A stretch of DNA of 64,000 nucleotides. Origin: Pseudomonas shirazensis. Lineage in GTDB: Bacteria; Pseudomonadota; Gammaproteobacteria; Pseudomonadales; Pseudomonadaceae. Made by a program: the position numbers and the translations under genes. The notes beneath the pieces are model-generated. The model was not told the DNA's origin. It was given only the letters and a program-made list of their open reading frames with translations, and searched no databases. Positions 27,800-37,870 of the stretch are shown here, piece by piece (positions within the stretch are counted from its first letter, which is position 1; each line of letters starts with the position of its first letter). The stretch is from the NCBI RefSeq assembly GCF_014268785.2, contig NZ_JABWRD020000001.1, positions 310,001 through 374,000 on the forward strand. The letters run 5' to 3'.

Positions 27800-29647
27800 T
27801 CAGTTGGCCTCGCTCGGCGTGGTCTCTGGCGCAGGCTGCGTGGTCACGGCCGGTTTCACATCAGGCTTGATCCACCAGGTGTCGATGCCTACGTCGTACT
27901 TGGGCGAGACCTTGGGGTGGCCGATGTGGTTCCAGTACGCCACCCGCCAGGTCTTGATGTGCCAGTTGGGTATCACGTAGTAGCCCCACTGCAACACGCG
28001 GTCGAGGGCGCGGGCGTGGTTGATCAGGCTCTGACGTGAGTCGGCGTTGATCAGTTGCTCGACCAGTTGGTCAATGGCCGGGTCGCGCAGGCCGATAAAG
28101 TTGCGGCTACCAGGGTTGTCGGCGGCGCCCGAAGTCCAGAACTCACGCTGTTCGTTACCCGGTGAGCTGGACTGGGGGAAGCCGCTGACGATCATGTCGA
28201 AGTCGCGCGAACGCAGACGGTTGATGTACTGCGGCACCTCGACCCGGCGCAGGGTCAGCTCGATGCCGAGGTCTGCCAGGTTGCGTTTGAACGGCAACAG
28301 CACGCGTTCAAACTCCGTCTGTGCGAGCAGAAACTCGATCACCACCGGCTTGCCCTGGGCGTCGACCATCTTGTCGTCGACGATTTTCCAGCCCGCTTCC
28401 TGCAGCAGCTTGTAGGCCTGACGTTGCTGCTCGCGGATCATGCCGCTGCCGTCGCTGACCGGGTTCTTGAACACCTCGGTGAAGGCCTGCTCGGGAATCT
28501 TGCCGCGCAGCGGCTCGAGGATCTTCAGTTCATCCGGCGTGGCTGGCTGCTTGGCCGCCATGTCGGAGTTCTCGAAGTAGCTGCTGGTGCGAGTGTAGGC
28601 ACCGTTGAACAGCTGCTTGTTGGTCCACTCGTAGTCGAGCAGCAGGCTTAGCGCCTTGCGCACACGTACGTCCTGGAACATTGGCTTGCGCAGGTTGAAG
28701 ACAAAACCCTGCATGCCGGTCGGGTTGCCGTTGGGCAGCTCTTCCTTGATCAGGCGGCCTTCGCGTACGGCGGGCACGTTGTAGGCGTTTGCCCAGTTCT
28801 TTGCCGCCACCTCCAGGTTGTAGTCGAACTGGCCGGCCTTTAGCGCTTCAAGGGCAACGGTGCTGTCGCGGTAATAGTCAAAGGTCATGACGTCGAAATT
28901 GAACATGCCGCGGTTGATCGGCAGGTCCTTGGCCCAATAGTCCTTGACCCGCTCGAAACGCACCGAACGACCGGCCTTGACCTCGGCAACCCGGTAGGGA
29001 CCGCTGCCCAAGGGAATTTCCAGGTTGCCGCGGTTGAATTCGCGGTTTTCGTACCAGTGCTTGGGCAGTACCGGCAGTTGGCCAAGGATCAGCGGCAACT
29101 CACGGTTGATCTTGTGCTTGAATTTGAACAGCACTTTCAGCGGGTCTTCGGCAATGACCTCGGCGACGTCACCGTAGTACACCTTGTACAGCGGGGCGCC
29201 TTGGCTGACCAACGTGTTGAAGGTCCAGACCACGTCATCGGCACGCATGGGGTGGCCGTCATGGAAACGTGCCTCCGGGCGCAGGTAGAAGCGTACCCAG
29301 CTGTTGTCCGGAGCCTTCTCTATCTTGTCGGCAACCAGGCCGTACTCGGTAAACGGCTCGTCCAGGCTCTGGCGCATCAGTGTGTCGTAGATGCTGCCGA
29401 CGTTTTCTGCGGTCACGCCTTTGTTGATGAACGGGTTGAGGCTGTCGAAACCGCCAAAGCCGGACTGGCGAAAGGTGCCGCCTTTGGGCGCATCTGGGTT
29501 GACGTAGTCGAAGTGTTTGAAGCTGGCCGGATACTTGGGCGGCTCGTCATACAGGGTCAAGGCGTGCTGCGGGGCAGCCAGCACGGGCAGGCTCAGGCAG
29601 GCTAGCAGAAGGCTGCCGGCCAGTTGGCGCAGGCGGTGCGGCATCAT
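27800..29647 (-). CDS. nppA2: extracellular solute-binding protein of the Npp importer (second copy)
   Basis: A periplasmic SBP_bac_5-type peptide-binding protein of 615 aa with a signal peptide (about residues 1-24, [12 protein letters not shown]). The start at 29647 overlaps the nppA1 stop by four bases (ATGA) and is preceded by GGAG. The longer frame to 29785 lies inside nppA1 and is rejected. It has conserved motifs with nppA1, such as [29 protein letters not shown] and GSGPYRV. In P. aeruginosa the orthologous nppA1A2BCD operon imports peptidyl-nucleoside antibiotics and other peptides. Confidence 0.9.
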   Translation of the reverse strand: MMPHRLRQLAGSLLLACLSLPVLAAPQHALTLYDEPPKYPASFKHFDYVNPDAPKGGTFRQSGFGGFDSLNPFINKGVTAENVGSIYDTLMRQSLDEPFTEYGLVADKIEKAPDNSWVRFYLRPEARFHDGHPMRADDVVWTFNTLVSQGAPLYKVYYGDVAEVIAEDPLKVLFKFKHKINRELPLILGQLPVLPKHWYENREFNRGNLEIPLGSGPYRVAEVKAGRSVRFERVKDYWAKDLPINRGMFNFDVMTFDYYRDSTVALEALKAGQFDYNLEVAAKNWANAYNVPAVREGRLIKEELPNGNPTGMQGFVFNLRKPMFQDVRVRKALSLLLDYEWTNKQLFNGAYTRTSSYFENSDMAAKQPATPDELKILEPLRGKIPEQAFTEVFKNPVSDGSGMIREQQRQAYKLLQEAGWKIVDDKMVDAQGKPVVIEFLLAQTEFERVLLPFKRNLADLGIELTLRRVEVPQYINRLRSRDFDMIVSGFPQSSSPGNEQREFWTSGAADNPGSRNFIGLRDPAIDQLVEQLINADSRQSLINHARALDRVLQWGYYVIPNWHIKTWRVAYWNHIGHPKVSPKYDVGIDTWWIKPDVKPAVTTQPAPETTPSEAN

Positions 29648-31473
29648 TTGGCTTTCTCCGAAGTCTTGAGCCACCAGCTGTTCAGGCCCAGGGTGTAGGG
29701 CGGCGTGGTGACGAAGGCGAACCGATTGCGGTAGGCCAGGCGATGATTGTCCAGATACCAGTTGGGGATCATGTAGTAATGCCACGACAGCACCCGGTCC
29801 AGCGCACGCGCGGCGGCGACCTGGTCATCGCGGGTGCGGGCAGCGAGCAGGGTGTCGAGCAGGTGGTCGATCACCGGGTCTTTGACCCCCGCATAGTTCT
29901 TGCTGCCTTTGGTCGAAGCCTGGCTGGAATGGAAGTACAGCCATTGCTCGAGGCCTGGGCTGAGGGTCTGGTTCAGGGTCATCAGGATCATGTCGAAATC
30001 AAACTGGTCCAGCCGTTGTTTGTACTGGGCGCGGTCTACCGTGCGCAAGCGTGCATCGATGCCAATGCTCGCCAGATTTTCGACATAAGGTTGCAGGATC
30101 CGTTCTAGATTGGGGTTCACCAGCAACAACTCCATCTGGAACTGCTTGCCCTTGGCATCCACCAGGCGTTGGCCGTCCAGCTTCCAGCCGGCTTTGTCCA
30201 GCAGGGTCAGGGCCTTGCGCAAGGTCTGGCGGCTGACGCCGCTGCCGTCGGTATGGCTGACCTGGTAGGGCTCGGTGTACAGCTTGGCCGGCAGTTCGTC
30301 GCGAAACGGCGCCAGCAGCAGCCACTCCTTCCCGGTCGGCAGGCCGCTGGCAGCAAACTCGCTGTTTGGGTAATAACTGGTCGAGCGCCGATAGGCGCTG
30401 CTGAACAGGGCGCGGTTGGTCCACTCGAAATCCAGCATCAAGCCCAGCGCCTGGCGTACCTGCGGGTCGCTGAACGTGGCGCGGCGGCTGTTCATGAACA
30501 GCCCTTGGGTCTGGGTCGGGATGCGGTGCGGGATCTGCGCCTTGATCACCTCGCCACGGCGCACCGCAGGGAAGGTATAGCTGTTGGCCCAGTTCTTCGC
30601 CTGATGTTCGATGTAAATGTCGAACTCGCCGGCCTTGAACGCTTCGAAGGCGACCGTGGCGTCGCGGTAGAACTCATATTCGACGCGGTTGTAGTTGTAC
30701 TTACCGCGATTGACCGCCAGGTCCTTGCCCCAGTAATCCTTGACCCGCTTGAATACCAGGCGCCGCCCCGGCTGCACTTCGGTGATGCGATAGGGCCCGC
30801 TGCCCAGCGGTGGCTCGAAGGTGGTGGCCTTGAAGTCGCGCTTCTGCCAGTAATGCTTGGGCAGTACCGGCATCTCACCCAGACGCAGGATCAACAACGG
30901 GTTGCCGGCACGCTTGAACACGAAGCGAATGCGCAACGGCCCGAGAATGTCGACTCGCTGCACTTCCTGCAGGTTGGTGCGGTACAGCGGGTGGCCGTCC
31001 TTGAGCAGGGTGCGATAGGAGAACGCCACGTCCGCCGAGGTGATCGGCTTGCCGTCGTGAAAGCGTGCCTCTGGGCGCAGGTTGAACACCACCCAGCTGC
31101 GGTCTTCGCTGTACTCGACCGAGCGCGCAATCAGGCCGTAGCTTGAGGTTGGCTCATCGCCGGACGGATCGTACATCCCCGTACCGACCATAAGCGTCTC
31201 GTTCAGCTCGCTGACACCGTATTGCAGGAAGTTTGGCGTGGTGACCGGGCTCGACCCTTTGAAGGTATAGGGGTTGAGCGTATCGAACGTGCCAAATGCC
31301 ATGGCCCGCAAGGTTCCGCCCTTGGGCGCTTGCGGGTTGACCCAATCGAAGTGGGTGAATGTGGCTGGGTATTTGAGCGTGCCGAACTGCGCGTAACCGT
31401 GGCTTTCGCTGACGGTGGCGGCGGCGGGGAAGCTCAAGGCCAGGCTGAAGGACAGCAGGAGGGGACGTATCAA
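29644..31473 (-). CDS. nppA1: extracellular solute-binding protein of the Npp importer (first copy)
   Basis: A periplasmic SBP_bac_5/YejA-type binding protein of 609 aa, with signal peptide MIRPLLLSFSLALSFPAAA. Motifs FDWVNPQAPKGGTLRA, FHDGKPITSADVAFSY and GSGPYRITEV parallel those of the downstream paralogue, so the pair arose by tandem duplication. It is the first gene of the npp operon, 122 bp downstream of mltD on the same strand. Ligands are probably oligopeptides; two binding proteins would widen the range. Confidence 0.9.
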   Translation of the reverse strand: MIRPLLLSFSLALSFPAAATVSESHGYAQFGTLKYPATFTHFDWVNPQAPKGGTLRAMAFGTFDTLNPYTFKGSSPVTTPNFLQYGVSELNETLMVGTGMYDPSGDEPTSSYGLIARSVEYSEDRSWVVFNLRPEARFHDGKPITSADVAFSYRTLLKDGHPLYRTNLQEVQRVDILGPLRIRFVFKRAGNPLLILRLGEMPVLPKHYWQKRDFKATTFEPPLGSGPYRITEVQPGRRLVFKRVKDYWGKDLAVNRGKYNYNRVEYEFYRDATVAFEAFKAGEFDIYIEHQAKNWANSYTFPAVRRGEVIKAQIPHRIPTQTQGLFMNSRRATFSDPQVRQALGLMLDFEWTNRALFSSAYRRSTSYYPNSEFAASGLPTGKEWLLLAPFRDELPAKLYTEPYQVSHTDGSGVSRQTLRKALTLLDKAGWKLDGQRLVDAKGKQFQMELLLVNPNLERILQPYVENLASIGIDARLRTVDRAQYKQRLDQFDFDMILMTLNQTLSPGLEQWLYFHSSQASTKGSKNYAGVKDPVIDHLLDTLLAARTRDDQVAAARALDRVLSWHYYMIPNWYLDNHRLAYRNRFAFVTTPPYTLGLNSWWLKTSEKAK

Positions 31474-31568
31474 ATCGGCATCCGATCCAGAGGGCGTTGG
31501 GCTTTGGTCGGGCTACAGTAACAGCTTGGCGGGATTGGAAAAAGAGTGATGCGAAAGGGGGCTGCAAG

Positions 31569-31589
31569 CGGGGCTGGGGGACAGCCCCG
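31569..31589 (-). terminator. GC-rich hairpin after mltD
   Basis: CGGGGCT and AGCCCCG form a 7-bp stem with a 7-base loop, 6 bases past the mltD stop on the minus strand. There is no immediate T run (CTTGCAGCCCCCTTT follows). It may reduce read-through from mltD into nppA1. Confidence 0.35.
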
Positions 31590-31595
31590 GGAGGA

Positions 31596-33026
31596 TCAAT
31601 GGCCGAGGTAGACGGTCAGAGTCTGGCCTGGTTTGAGGGCATGCCCGCTGCGCGGATTCCAGCGCTTGAGGTGCTGCATTTCGACGTTGAAACGCTTGGC
31701 CACCAGGTACAGTGAATCGCCCTTGCGGACCTTGTACTGAGTCGAGCGCTGCTTGGCCGAAGCAACCCGGTTGGCGGCTGCAGAGGGCGCATTGCCACCG
31801 CGCATGGCCAGGACCTGGCCGGCCTTGAGGCGATTGCCGGAGATCTTGTTCCAGCGCTGGATATCCTTGACCGAAACCCGGTTGGCCTTGGCAATGCTGC
31901 CCAGGTTGTCACCGCGCTTGACTCGGTAGCTGCGCGTGGCCGGTGCGCTGGCTTCGGCGACAGCGGCTTCGAACACGGCCTTGCGTGGTTGCAGGCTGAG
32001 CAGCTGTTCAGGGTTCAGGTTGGACAGGCTGGCCGAGAGCAACTGCGCCTTGGCAGTCGGCACCAGCAGTTGTTGCGGGCCGTCGACCGTCATGCGCTTC
32101 TTGAATGCCGGGTTGAGCTGGATCAGCTCGTCTTCATCGATATCGGCAAAGGCTGCGACCCGCGACAGGTCGAGGCGGTCATTGATGGCGACGGCGGCAA
32201 AGTACGGTTCGTTGGCGATCGGGTTAAGGTTGACGCCATACGATTCAGGCGTCGATACCACCTGCGACAGGGCCAGCAGCTTGGGCACGTAGTCGCGGGT
32301 TTCCTGCGGCAGCGGCAGGTTCCAGTAATCGGTCGGCAGGCCGAGTTTTTCGTTGCGTTCGATAGCGCGGCTGACGGTGCCTTCACCGGCGTTGTAAGCC
32401 GCCAGAGCCAGCAGCCAGTCGCCGTTGAACATGTCGTGCAGACGGCTCAGATAATCCAGTGCAGCGTTGGTCGATGCTGTGACGTCGCGGCGGCCATCGT
32501 AGAAGTTGGTCTGGCGCAGATTGAAGTGGCGCCCGGTCGAGGGGATGAACTGCCACATGCCGGCTGCGTGGGCACGGGAATACGCCATCGGATTGTAGGC
32601 GCTCTCGATCGCTGGCAGCAGGGCCAGCTCCAGCGGCATGTCGCGTTCTTCGAGGCGCTCGACGATGTAATGCAGGTACAGGCTGCCGCGCTCGCCGGCG
32701 GTTTCAACGAAACGCGGGTTGCTGGCGAACCACAGGCGCTGTTGCTCGATGCGCGGATTGACGTCGATGGTGTCCTGCAGCGCGAAGCCCTGGCGCATGC
32801 GTTCCCAGACATCCTGGGGCGCCTGCTGCTTGGGCTTGGCCATGATCAACGGGGCCGGCTTGTGCTTGATTCGGGCCTGATAGTTGTGCGCGCGAACGCT
32901 TTCGGATTCATCTACCTGACGGGTGCTCTGGCAGCCCACCAAAGTGGCGGCCAGGGCCAGCGCACTGATCTGTGCGAGGCGCGTCAAAGCGACGGATTGC
33001 GAGGTTCTGCGGCTACTGGAAGACAT
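31596..33026 (-). CDS. mltD: membrane-bound lytic murein transglycosylase D with LysM repeats
   Basis: A lipoprotein of 476 aa: signal sequence with lipobox LVGC (Cys about residue 32), an SLT/goose-lysozyme-type catalytic domain (about 110-260) with the catalytic glutamate in LLPAIESAYNP and the motif AHAAGMWQFIPSTGR, then two LysM peptidoglycan-binding repeats (YRVKRGDNLGSIAKANRVS and YKVRKGDSLYLVAKRFNVE). It cleaves glycan strands during wall turnover. In Pseudomonas it lies between npp and gloB, as here. A good sigma-70 promoter precedes it. Confidence 0.95.
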   Translation of the reverse strand: MSSSSRRTSQSVALTRLAQISALALAATLVGCQSTRQVDESESVRAHNYQARIKHKPAPLIMAKPKQQAPQDVWERMRQGFALQDTIDVNPRIEQQRLWFASNPRFVETAGERGSLYLHYIVERLEERDMPLELALLPAIESAYNPMAYSRAHAAGMWQFIPSTGRHFNLRQTNFYDGRRDVTASTNAALDYLSRLHDMFNGDWLLALAAYNAGEGTVSRAIERNEKLGLPTDYWNLPLPQETRDYVPKLLALSQVVSTPESYGVNLNPIANEPYFAAVAINDRLDLSRVAAFADIDEDELIQLNPAFKKRMTVDGPQQLLVPTAKAQLLSASLSNLNPEQLLSLQPRKAVFEAAVAEASAPATRSYRVKRGDNLGSIAKANRVSVKDIQRWNKISGNRLKAGQVLAMRGGNAPSAAANRVASAKQRSTQYKVRKGDSLYLVAKRFNVEMQHLKRWNPRSGHALKPGQTLTVYLGH

Positions 33027-33062
33027 CGGCTGGGGCAGGTATCCGGGTGAAAAAGTTGGGCG

Positions 33063-33091
33063 ATTCTAGGAACCGCTTTTGCCCGGGTCAA
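33063..33091 (-). promoter_or_regulatory. sigma-70 promoter of mltD
   Basis: On the minus strand TTGACC (33086-33091) and TAGAAT (33063-33068) are separated by exactly 17 bases, 37 bp upstream of the mltD ATG. This is one of the best -35/-10 matches in the window. Confidence 0.6.
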
Positions 33092-33126
33092 CCTTTGCCC
33101 CTCAATTACGATATATCTTGAGGTTA

Positions 33127-33906
33127 TCAGAAGCCGTCTTTCCAAGACCTCAAGGCAGCAAAAACAGCAGCTTGGCCTTCGTTTGAATGTCCCTTCCATT
33201 CGTCTGCTTTTTGTTTAACGGATGTTTCTGCGGTACGCAAAAAAGGGTTGGTGAGGCGTTCCAGGCCAATGCTGGAAGGCAGCGTCATGCGCCCATCTGC
33301 GCGCAGTCTGGCCACTTCCTCAAAGCGCGCGAGCACATCCGCATTGCTCGGTTCGACGGCCTTGGCAAAGCGCAGGTTGCTCAGGGTGTATTCATGGGCG
33401 CAGTAGACCTCGGTGGCGTCAGGCAGGGCGGCGAGGCGCTCAAGCGAGTTGTGCATCTGCGCAGGCGTGCCCTCGAACAAACGGCCGCAACCGCCGGCAA
33501 ACAGCGTGTCGCCACTGAACAGCACGGGTGTCGGCGTCTGTGCGGTATAAAAGGCGATGTGGCCAAGGGTGTGCCCGGGCATCGCCAGCACCTCGAAGGT
33601 CAGCCCCAGCGCGGTGACCTGGGCATTGTCTTCGAGCGCCAGGTCACGGCCTGGGATCTGCTCGCTGGCCGGGCCGCTGACCCGCGCCCCGGTGGCCCGT
33701 TTGAGTTCGGCTACGCCGCCGACATGATCGTGGTGGTGATGGGTGATGAGGATATCCTTCAGCTCCCAGCCTGGGTTGGCCTCAAGCCAGTCCAGCACCG
33801 GTTGGGCGTCACCAGGATCGACCACCGCACAGTGGCGTTTGGCAGTATCCTGTAACAACCAGATGTAGTTATCAGAGAAAGCGGGTAGTGCATCGATCTG
33901 TATCAT
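33127..33906 (-). CDS. gloB: hydroxyacylglutathione hydrolase (glyoxalase II)
   Basis: Glyoxalase II, 259 aa, hydrolyses S-D-lactoylglutathione to D-lactate and glutathione in methylglyoxal detoxification. The binuclear metal site is visible: [10 protein letters not shown] (about residues 53-62), [19 protein letters not shown] and [10 protein letters not shown] longer frame to 34422 runs antisense through the neighbouring methyltransferase; the ATG at 33906 ([10 protein letters not shown]) is the standard start. It is divergent from the methyltransferase gene. Confidence 0.95.
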   Translation of the reverse strand: MIQIDALPAFSDNYIWLLQDTAKRHCAVVDPGDAQPVLDWLEANPGWELKDILITHHHHDHVGGVAELKRATGARVSGPASEQIPGRDLALEDNAQVTALGLTFEVLAMPGHTLGHIAFYTAQTPTPVLFSGDTLFAGGCGRLFEGTPAQMHNSLERLAALPDATEVYCAHEYTLSNLRFAKAVEPSNADVLARFEEVARLRADGRMTLPSSIGLERLTNPFLRTAETSVKQKADEWKGHSNEGQAAVFAALRSWKDGF

Positions 33907-33990
33907 GTGCGGATCCGAATCATCTGCCGTGGGACATAAGGGCATCTTAGCCGCGATGGCGCGGCGGGAGAACCTTGGAGGGAAGACGCA

Positions 33991-34767
33991 ATGACCGACC
34001 AAGCCTTTGCCCAGGCCGACCCTGAATGGGTCGAGCTGATCAGCCTGGCCCGCGAATGGTTTCAAGGCCCTGTTGGGCAGTTGATGCTGCGCGAAGAAGA
34101 AAAGTTGCTTGAAACTGAACTCGCGCGTTTTTTTGGTGGTTATCTGGTGCATTACGGGCCAGGTGCGCAGGTGCCGCCACATGCCAAGCAGGTGCATCGC
34201 AATGTGCGCCTCGGTGCGCCGTTGCCCGGGGTTGAAATCGTCTGCGAAGAACAGGCCTGGCCGCTCGCCGAACATGCGGCGGACGTCGTGGTGCTGCAGC
34301 ACGGGCTGGACTTCAGCCTGTCGCCTCACGGCCTGCTGCGCCAGGCCGCCAGTGCGGTGCGTCCGGGTGGCCATCTGCTGATCGTCGGTATCAACCCGTG
34401 GAGCAGTTGGGGCATGCGCCACCTGTTCAGCAAAGGCGCCTTGCGCAAGGCACGGTGCATCCCGCCGTCGCGGGTCGGTGACTGGCTCAACCTGCTCGGC
34501 TTTGCGCTGGAGAAACGCCGCTTCGGCTGTTATCGTCCGCCGCTTGCTTCACCGGCCTGGCAGCAGCGCCTCACCGGGTGGGAGCGGGTAGCAGGTGGCT
34601 GGCAGATGTCAGGTGGCGGCGTCTACCTGCTGATAGCGCGCAAGATGGTAGTCGGTCTGCGGCCACTGCAACCGGCCCGGCGTGAGCCGATGGGCAAACT
34701 GCTGCCGCTGCCCCTGGCCAAGGTCAATCGCGACCCTGCCAACCGCGACCATCATCCGGGTCGATAA
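33991..34767 (+). CDS. SAM-dependent methyltransferase-like protein
   Basis: A 258-residue protein that I read as a class I methyltransferase (Methyltransf_11-like). It has [10 protein letters not shown] as the acidic-loop/motif II region and [20 protein letters not shown] as motif III. The glycine-rich motif I is degenerate ([11 protein letters not shown]), so SAM binding may be altered. It is the conserved neighbour between gloB and rnhA in Pseudomonas; the substrate is unknown. Divergent from gloB and 23 bp before rnhA. Confidence 0.8.
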   Translation: MTDQAFAQADPEWVELISLAREWFQGPVGQLMLREEEKLLETELARFFGGYLVHYGPGAQVPPHAKQVHRNVRLGAPLPGVEIVCEEQAWPLAEHAADVVVLQHGLDFSLSPHGLLRQAASAVRPGGHLLIVGINPWSSWGMRHLFSKGALRKARCIPPSRVGDWLNLLGFALEKRRFGCYRPPLASPAWQQRLTGWERVAGGWQMSGGGVYLLIARKMVVGLRPLQPARREPMGKLLPLPLAKVNRDPANRDHHPGR

Positions 34768-34790
34768 ATTACAGCGAATTAAGGCAGTAC

Positions 34791-35243
34791 ATGAGCGAAG
34801 AAAGCATCGAGATGTTTACCGACGGCGCCTGCAAGGGCAATCCGGGCCCTGGCGGCTGGGGCGTGCTGATGGTGTACAAGGGCGTGGAAAAGGAACTCTG
34901 GGGTGGCGAGCTGGAAACCACCAACAACCGCATGGAGCTAATGGCGGCCATCGAGGGCCTCAAGGCGCTCAAGCGTGAATGCGAGGTGGTGCTGACCACC
35001 GATTCGCAGTACGTCATGAAAGGCATCAACGAATGGATGGCCAACTGGAAGAAGCGCGGCTGGAAGACCGCGGCCAAGGAACCGGTGAAAAACGCCGACC
35101 TGTGGCGCGAACTCGATGAGCAAGTCAACAGGCACAAGGTCACCTGGAAATGGGTGCGCGGGCATATCGGCCACCATGGCAACGAACGCGCCGACCAGTT
35201 GGCCAACCGCGGCGTCGACGAAGTTCGCGCGCGTCACAAGTAA
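34791..35243 (+). CDS. rnhA: ribonuclease HI
   Basis: RNase HI, 150 aa, degrades the RNA strand of RNA-DNA hybrids. The four catalytic acidic residues are in [36 protein letters not shown] and [10 protein letters not shown], and the basic protrusion WKKRGWKTA is present. It is directly upstream of dnaQ (58 bp), the usual Pseudomonas arrangement. Confidence 0.97.
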   Translation: MSEESIEMFTDGACKGNPGPGGWGVLMVYKGVEKELWGGELETTNNRMELMAAIEGLKALKRECEVVLTTDSQYVMKGINEWMANWKKRGWKTAAKEPVKNADLWRELDEQVNRHKVTWKWVRGHIGHHGNERADQLANRGVDEVRARHK

Positions 35244-35301
35244 TCCGACGCTGGGGTATACTCCCGGCTCTTTTTTGTCGTAGCAGTTGGAGCCACCGCC
35301 C

Positions 35302-36045
35302 GTGGAGCAGCAGAACACCCGATACGTCGTCCTCGATACCGAAACCACCGGCATGCCGGTCGGCGAGGGCCATAGGATCATCGAAATCGGTTGCGTCGAA
35401 GTGCTGGGCCGGCGCCTGACCGGGCGACATTTCCATGTTTATCTGCAGCCTGACCGCGAAAGTGACGAGGGCGCGATTGGTGTCCACGGCATCACCGACG
35501 CATTCCTGATTGGCAAGCCGCGCTTCGCTGAAGTGGCTGACGAGTTCTTCGACTTCATTCAGGGCGCGCAGCTGGTCATCCACAACGCGGCGTTCGACGT
35601 TGGCTTCATAAACAACGAATTCGCCCTGCTTGGCCAGCATGATCGCGCCGACATCTCCAAACACTGCGGCATCCTCGATACCCTGATGCTGGCGCGTTCG
35701 CGCCACCCAGGCCAGCGCAACAGCCTCGACGCCTTGTGCAAACGCTACGGTATCGACAACTCCGGGCGTGAGCTGCACGGCGCGTTGCTCGACTCGGAAT
35801 TGCTGGCGGATGTCTACCTGGCCATGACCGGTGGCCAGACCAGCCTGTCGCTGGCTGGGCATGGTGCTGATGGCGAGGAGGGAAGGGACAGTGACGGCAG
35901 TGAGATTCGCCGGATCGTCGGGCGTCAGCCACAGCCTGTGTTGATGGCTTCTGCTGAAGAGCTGGAGGCTCATGCTCAGCGTCTGGCGGCGGTGGCCAAG
36001 TCTGCCGGCGGCCCGGCGCTGTGGCAGAGCTTGAGCGAGGCCTGA
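35302..36045 (+). CDS. dnaQ: DNA polymerase III epsilon subunit (proofreading exonuclease)
   Basis: DnaQ, 247 aa, is the 3'-5' proofreading exonuclease of DNA polymerase III. Exo motifs: I, VLDTETTGM (about residues 9-17); II, HNAAFDVGFIN; III, HGALLDSELLADVY, with the DEDDh histidine. The GTG at 35302 is chosen because GGAG lies nine bases upstream; the frame itself opens at a TTG 15 bases earlier. The C-terminal tail (about 200-247) should carry the segment that binds the polymerase alpha subunit. Confidence 0.95.
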   Translation: MEQQNTRYVVLDTETTGMPVGEGHRIIEIGCVEVLGRRLTGRHFHVYLQPDRESDEGAIGVHGITDAFLIGKPRFAEVADEFFDFIQGAQLVIHNAAFDVGFINNEFALLGQHDRADISKHCGILDTLMLARSRHPGQRNSLDALCKRYGIDNSGRELHGALLDSELLADVYLAMTGGQTSLSLAGHGADGEEGRDSDGSEIRRIVGRQPQPVLMASAEELEAHAQRLAAVAKSAGGPALWQSLSEA

Positions 36046-36096
36046 TCAGGCCTGCATGCGGGCCCTCCGTGGCCTGCTGGTTGCCGCAAGGCTGAA

Positions 36097-36315
36097 TCAG
36101 GGAATGCGGATGATCTCGACGCCACTCTGGGTCAGCTCGAAGCGATCTTCACCCAGATGCCGAACGCGATCGCCAATAGCCAGTCGATAGCTGGTAATCG
36201 GTTCACCATGGACACTGCCGTCGTCCTGAAAGGTCGATTCCTGGAATTCGTGCACGGGGTAGATTCGGCCTTCGGCGTCACGGGCGTGAAATTGGCCGAC
36301 CAGTACTGCTGCCAT
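36097..36315 (-). CDS. small conserved hypothetical protein (72 aa)
   Basis: The frame from the ATG at 36315 (MAAVLVGQFHARDAEGRIYP..., ending SGVEIIRIP) encodes 72 residues with regular hydrophilic/hydrophobic alternation, probably a small beta-rich domain. An upstream extension of the frame to 36519 lies across a divergent gene start and is rejected. No motif is recognised. It converges on dnaQ (51 bp gap) and is divergent from the FMN reductase gene. Confidence 0.65.
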   Translation of the reverse strand: MAAVLVGQFHARDAEGRIYPVHEFQESTFQDDGSVHGEPITSYRLAIGDRVRHLGEDRFELTQSGVEIIRIP

Positions 36316-36472
36316 TTTGGGGGGAAACCTCTGAAAAATTGGAGAAATGTCTGCAGTCATAGACCAGTGAAACTGCCGGGAAGTTTTCTTGCAATGGGAA
36401 AAAAACCTCGGCGGCGGAAAACGGTCATCTATAACTACTAATTCCATCAACCAGCAGAGGTTGTAAAACGCC

Positions 36473-37033
36473 ATGAGCCAGGTGTATTCGGTAGCAGTTG
36501 TAGTCGGCAGCTTGCGCAAGGATTCCTACAATCGCAAGGTGGCCAAGGCCCTGGGTGAGCTGGCGTCCTCCAGCCTCAGCTTGAAGATCATCGAGATCGG
36601 CGATTTGCCGCTGTACAACGAAGATGTAGAGAGTGCCGGTGCGCCGCAGCCCTGGCAGCGTTTTCGTGACGAGATCAAGCGTAGTGATGCAGTGCTGTTC
36701 GTCACACCGGAGTACAACCGCTCGCTGCCCGGTTGCTTGAAGAACGCCATTGATGTTGGCTCGCGGCCTTATGGGCAAAGTGCCTGGGGCGGCAAGCCAA
36801 CGGCTGTGGTGAGCGTTTCGCCCGGTGCAGTGGGTGGCTTTGGCGCCAACCATGCGGTGCGCCAGTGCCTGGTGTTCCTTGATATGCCGTGCATGCAGAT
36901 GCCCGAGGCCTATATCGGCGGGGCGGCGACCCTGTTCGATGATGCCGGCAAGCTCAATGACAAGACTCGGCCCTTCCTGCAGGCATTCATCGACAAGTTT
37001 GCAGCCTGGGTGAAGCTCAACCGCGCGGTATAA
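36473..37033 (+). CDS. NAD(P)H-dependent FMN reductase (ChrR/YieF-like)
   Basis: A flavodoxin-fold reductase of 186 aa. The FMN phosphate-binding loop VVGSLRKDSYNRKVA is at residues 8-22. The family signature TPEYNRSLPGCLKNAIDVGSRP lies at about 81-102. Members of the ChrR/YieF group reduce quinones and chromate as tetrameric two-electron reductases. The physiological acceptor here is not shown. The 3' end is 8 bp from the convergent phnX. Confidence 0.9.
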   Translation: MSQVYSVAVVVGSLRKDSYNRKVAKALGELASSSLSLKIIEIGDLPLYNEDVESAGAPQPWQRFRDEIKRSDAVLFVTPEYNRSLPGCLKNAIDVGSRPYGQSAWGGKPTAVVSVSPGAVGGFGANHAVRQCLVFLDMPCMQMPEAYIGGAATLFDDAGKLNDKTRPFLQAFIDKFAAWVKLNRAV

Positions 37034-37041
37034 CGCCGCTC

Positions 37042-37869
37042 CTACGCGGACTGGGGCATTTCGCCTTTGGCCAGGCGCTGGTTGATATCGGCAACGACCT
37101 CGGGGAGATCGTTGATGGTGTCGACCAGGTAGTGCGGTCGCGCGCTCTCAAACAGTGCGTGGATCCGCTGCCGTTCACGCGCCAGCGTGCCCGCATCCAG
37201 CGCCTGGTACTCCTCCCAGGTCAGCCCCAAGGCATTCCCTGAGCAGACCAGCGCCACTGTCCACATTCCGGCGCGGCGGCCTTCGAGGATACCTGGCACG
37301 GTGTCATCAACCTTGACACAAGCACCGACGTCATCGATACCCAAGGCAATCACATTGGCCAGCGCCTGCGCCGGCCAGGGGCGACCATTGGGCGTTTCAT
37401 CGGTTGCCACTACATGGTCGGCAACGTAGCCGTTGCGCTTGGCCAGCTCGACCACCTTGTCCATGACTACCTTGGGGTAACCCGAGCACGATCCTATCTT
37501 CAGGCCACCTGCACGTAGCCCTGTCAGCGTTTGCAGAGCCCCGGGTATCAGCGCCGAGTGCACGGCGATCTTGTCGATCTGCAGGGGCATGAAGCGTTCA
37601 TAGATGGCGGTCACATCATCATCGCTTGGTGTGCGGCCAAACACCTTGGAGTAGCGCTCGGCAATTGCCGGCTGATCGCATAAGGTGCGGATATGGTCCC
37701 ACTTGCCCATGCCCATCGGGCCGCGGGCCTCTTCAATGGACACTTCGACATCGAACTCGGCGAATGCCTCGACAAAGATCTGCGTGGGCGCAAACGAGCC
37801 GAAATCGACCACGGTACCCGCCCAGTCAAGGATGGCGGCTTGCAGGCGGGTTGGGTTGGTATAGTTCAT
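37042..37869 (-). CDS. phnX: phosphonoacetaldehyde hydrolase (phosphonatase)
   Basis: PhnX, 275 aa, splits phosphonoacetaldehyde into acetaldehyde and phosphate, the second step of 2-aminoethylphosphonate use. HAD-fold motif [16 protein letters not shown] (nucleophile Asp about residue 15) is followed by the Schiff-base lysine region MGMGKWDHI (about 53-61) and motif [16 protein letters not shown]. It starts one base after the phnW stop and is in one operon with it. Confidence 0.95.
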   Translation of the reverse strand: MNYTNPTRLQAAILDWAGTVVDFGSFAPTQIFVEAFAEFDVEVSIEEARGPMGMGKWDHIRTLCDQPAIAERYSKVFGRTPSDDDVTAIYERFMPLQIDKIAVHSALIPGALQTLTGLRAGGLKIGSCSGYPKVVMDKVVELAKRNGYVADHVVATDETPNGRPWPAQALANVIALGIDDVGACVKVDDTVPGILEGRRAGMWTVALVCSGNALGLTWEEYQALDAGTLARERQRIHALFESARPHYLVDTINDLPEVVADINQRLAKGEMPQSA

Positions 37870-37870
37870 G

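Noticed and set aside
33907..34422. N-terminal extension of gloB by 172 codons
   Set aside because: It runs antisense through the methyltransferase gene; the standard glyoxalase II start at 33906 gives the normal family length.
35234..35262. TATACT before dnaQ as a sigma-70 promoter
   Set aside because: The -10 is good, but the sequence 17 bases upstream (TCACAA) is a poor -35. The TATACT may matter, but the evidence is too weak to list as a feature.
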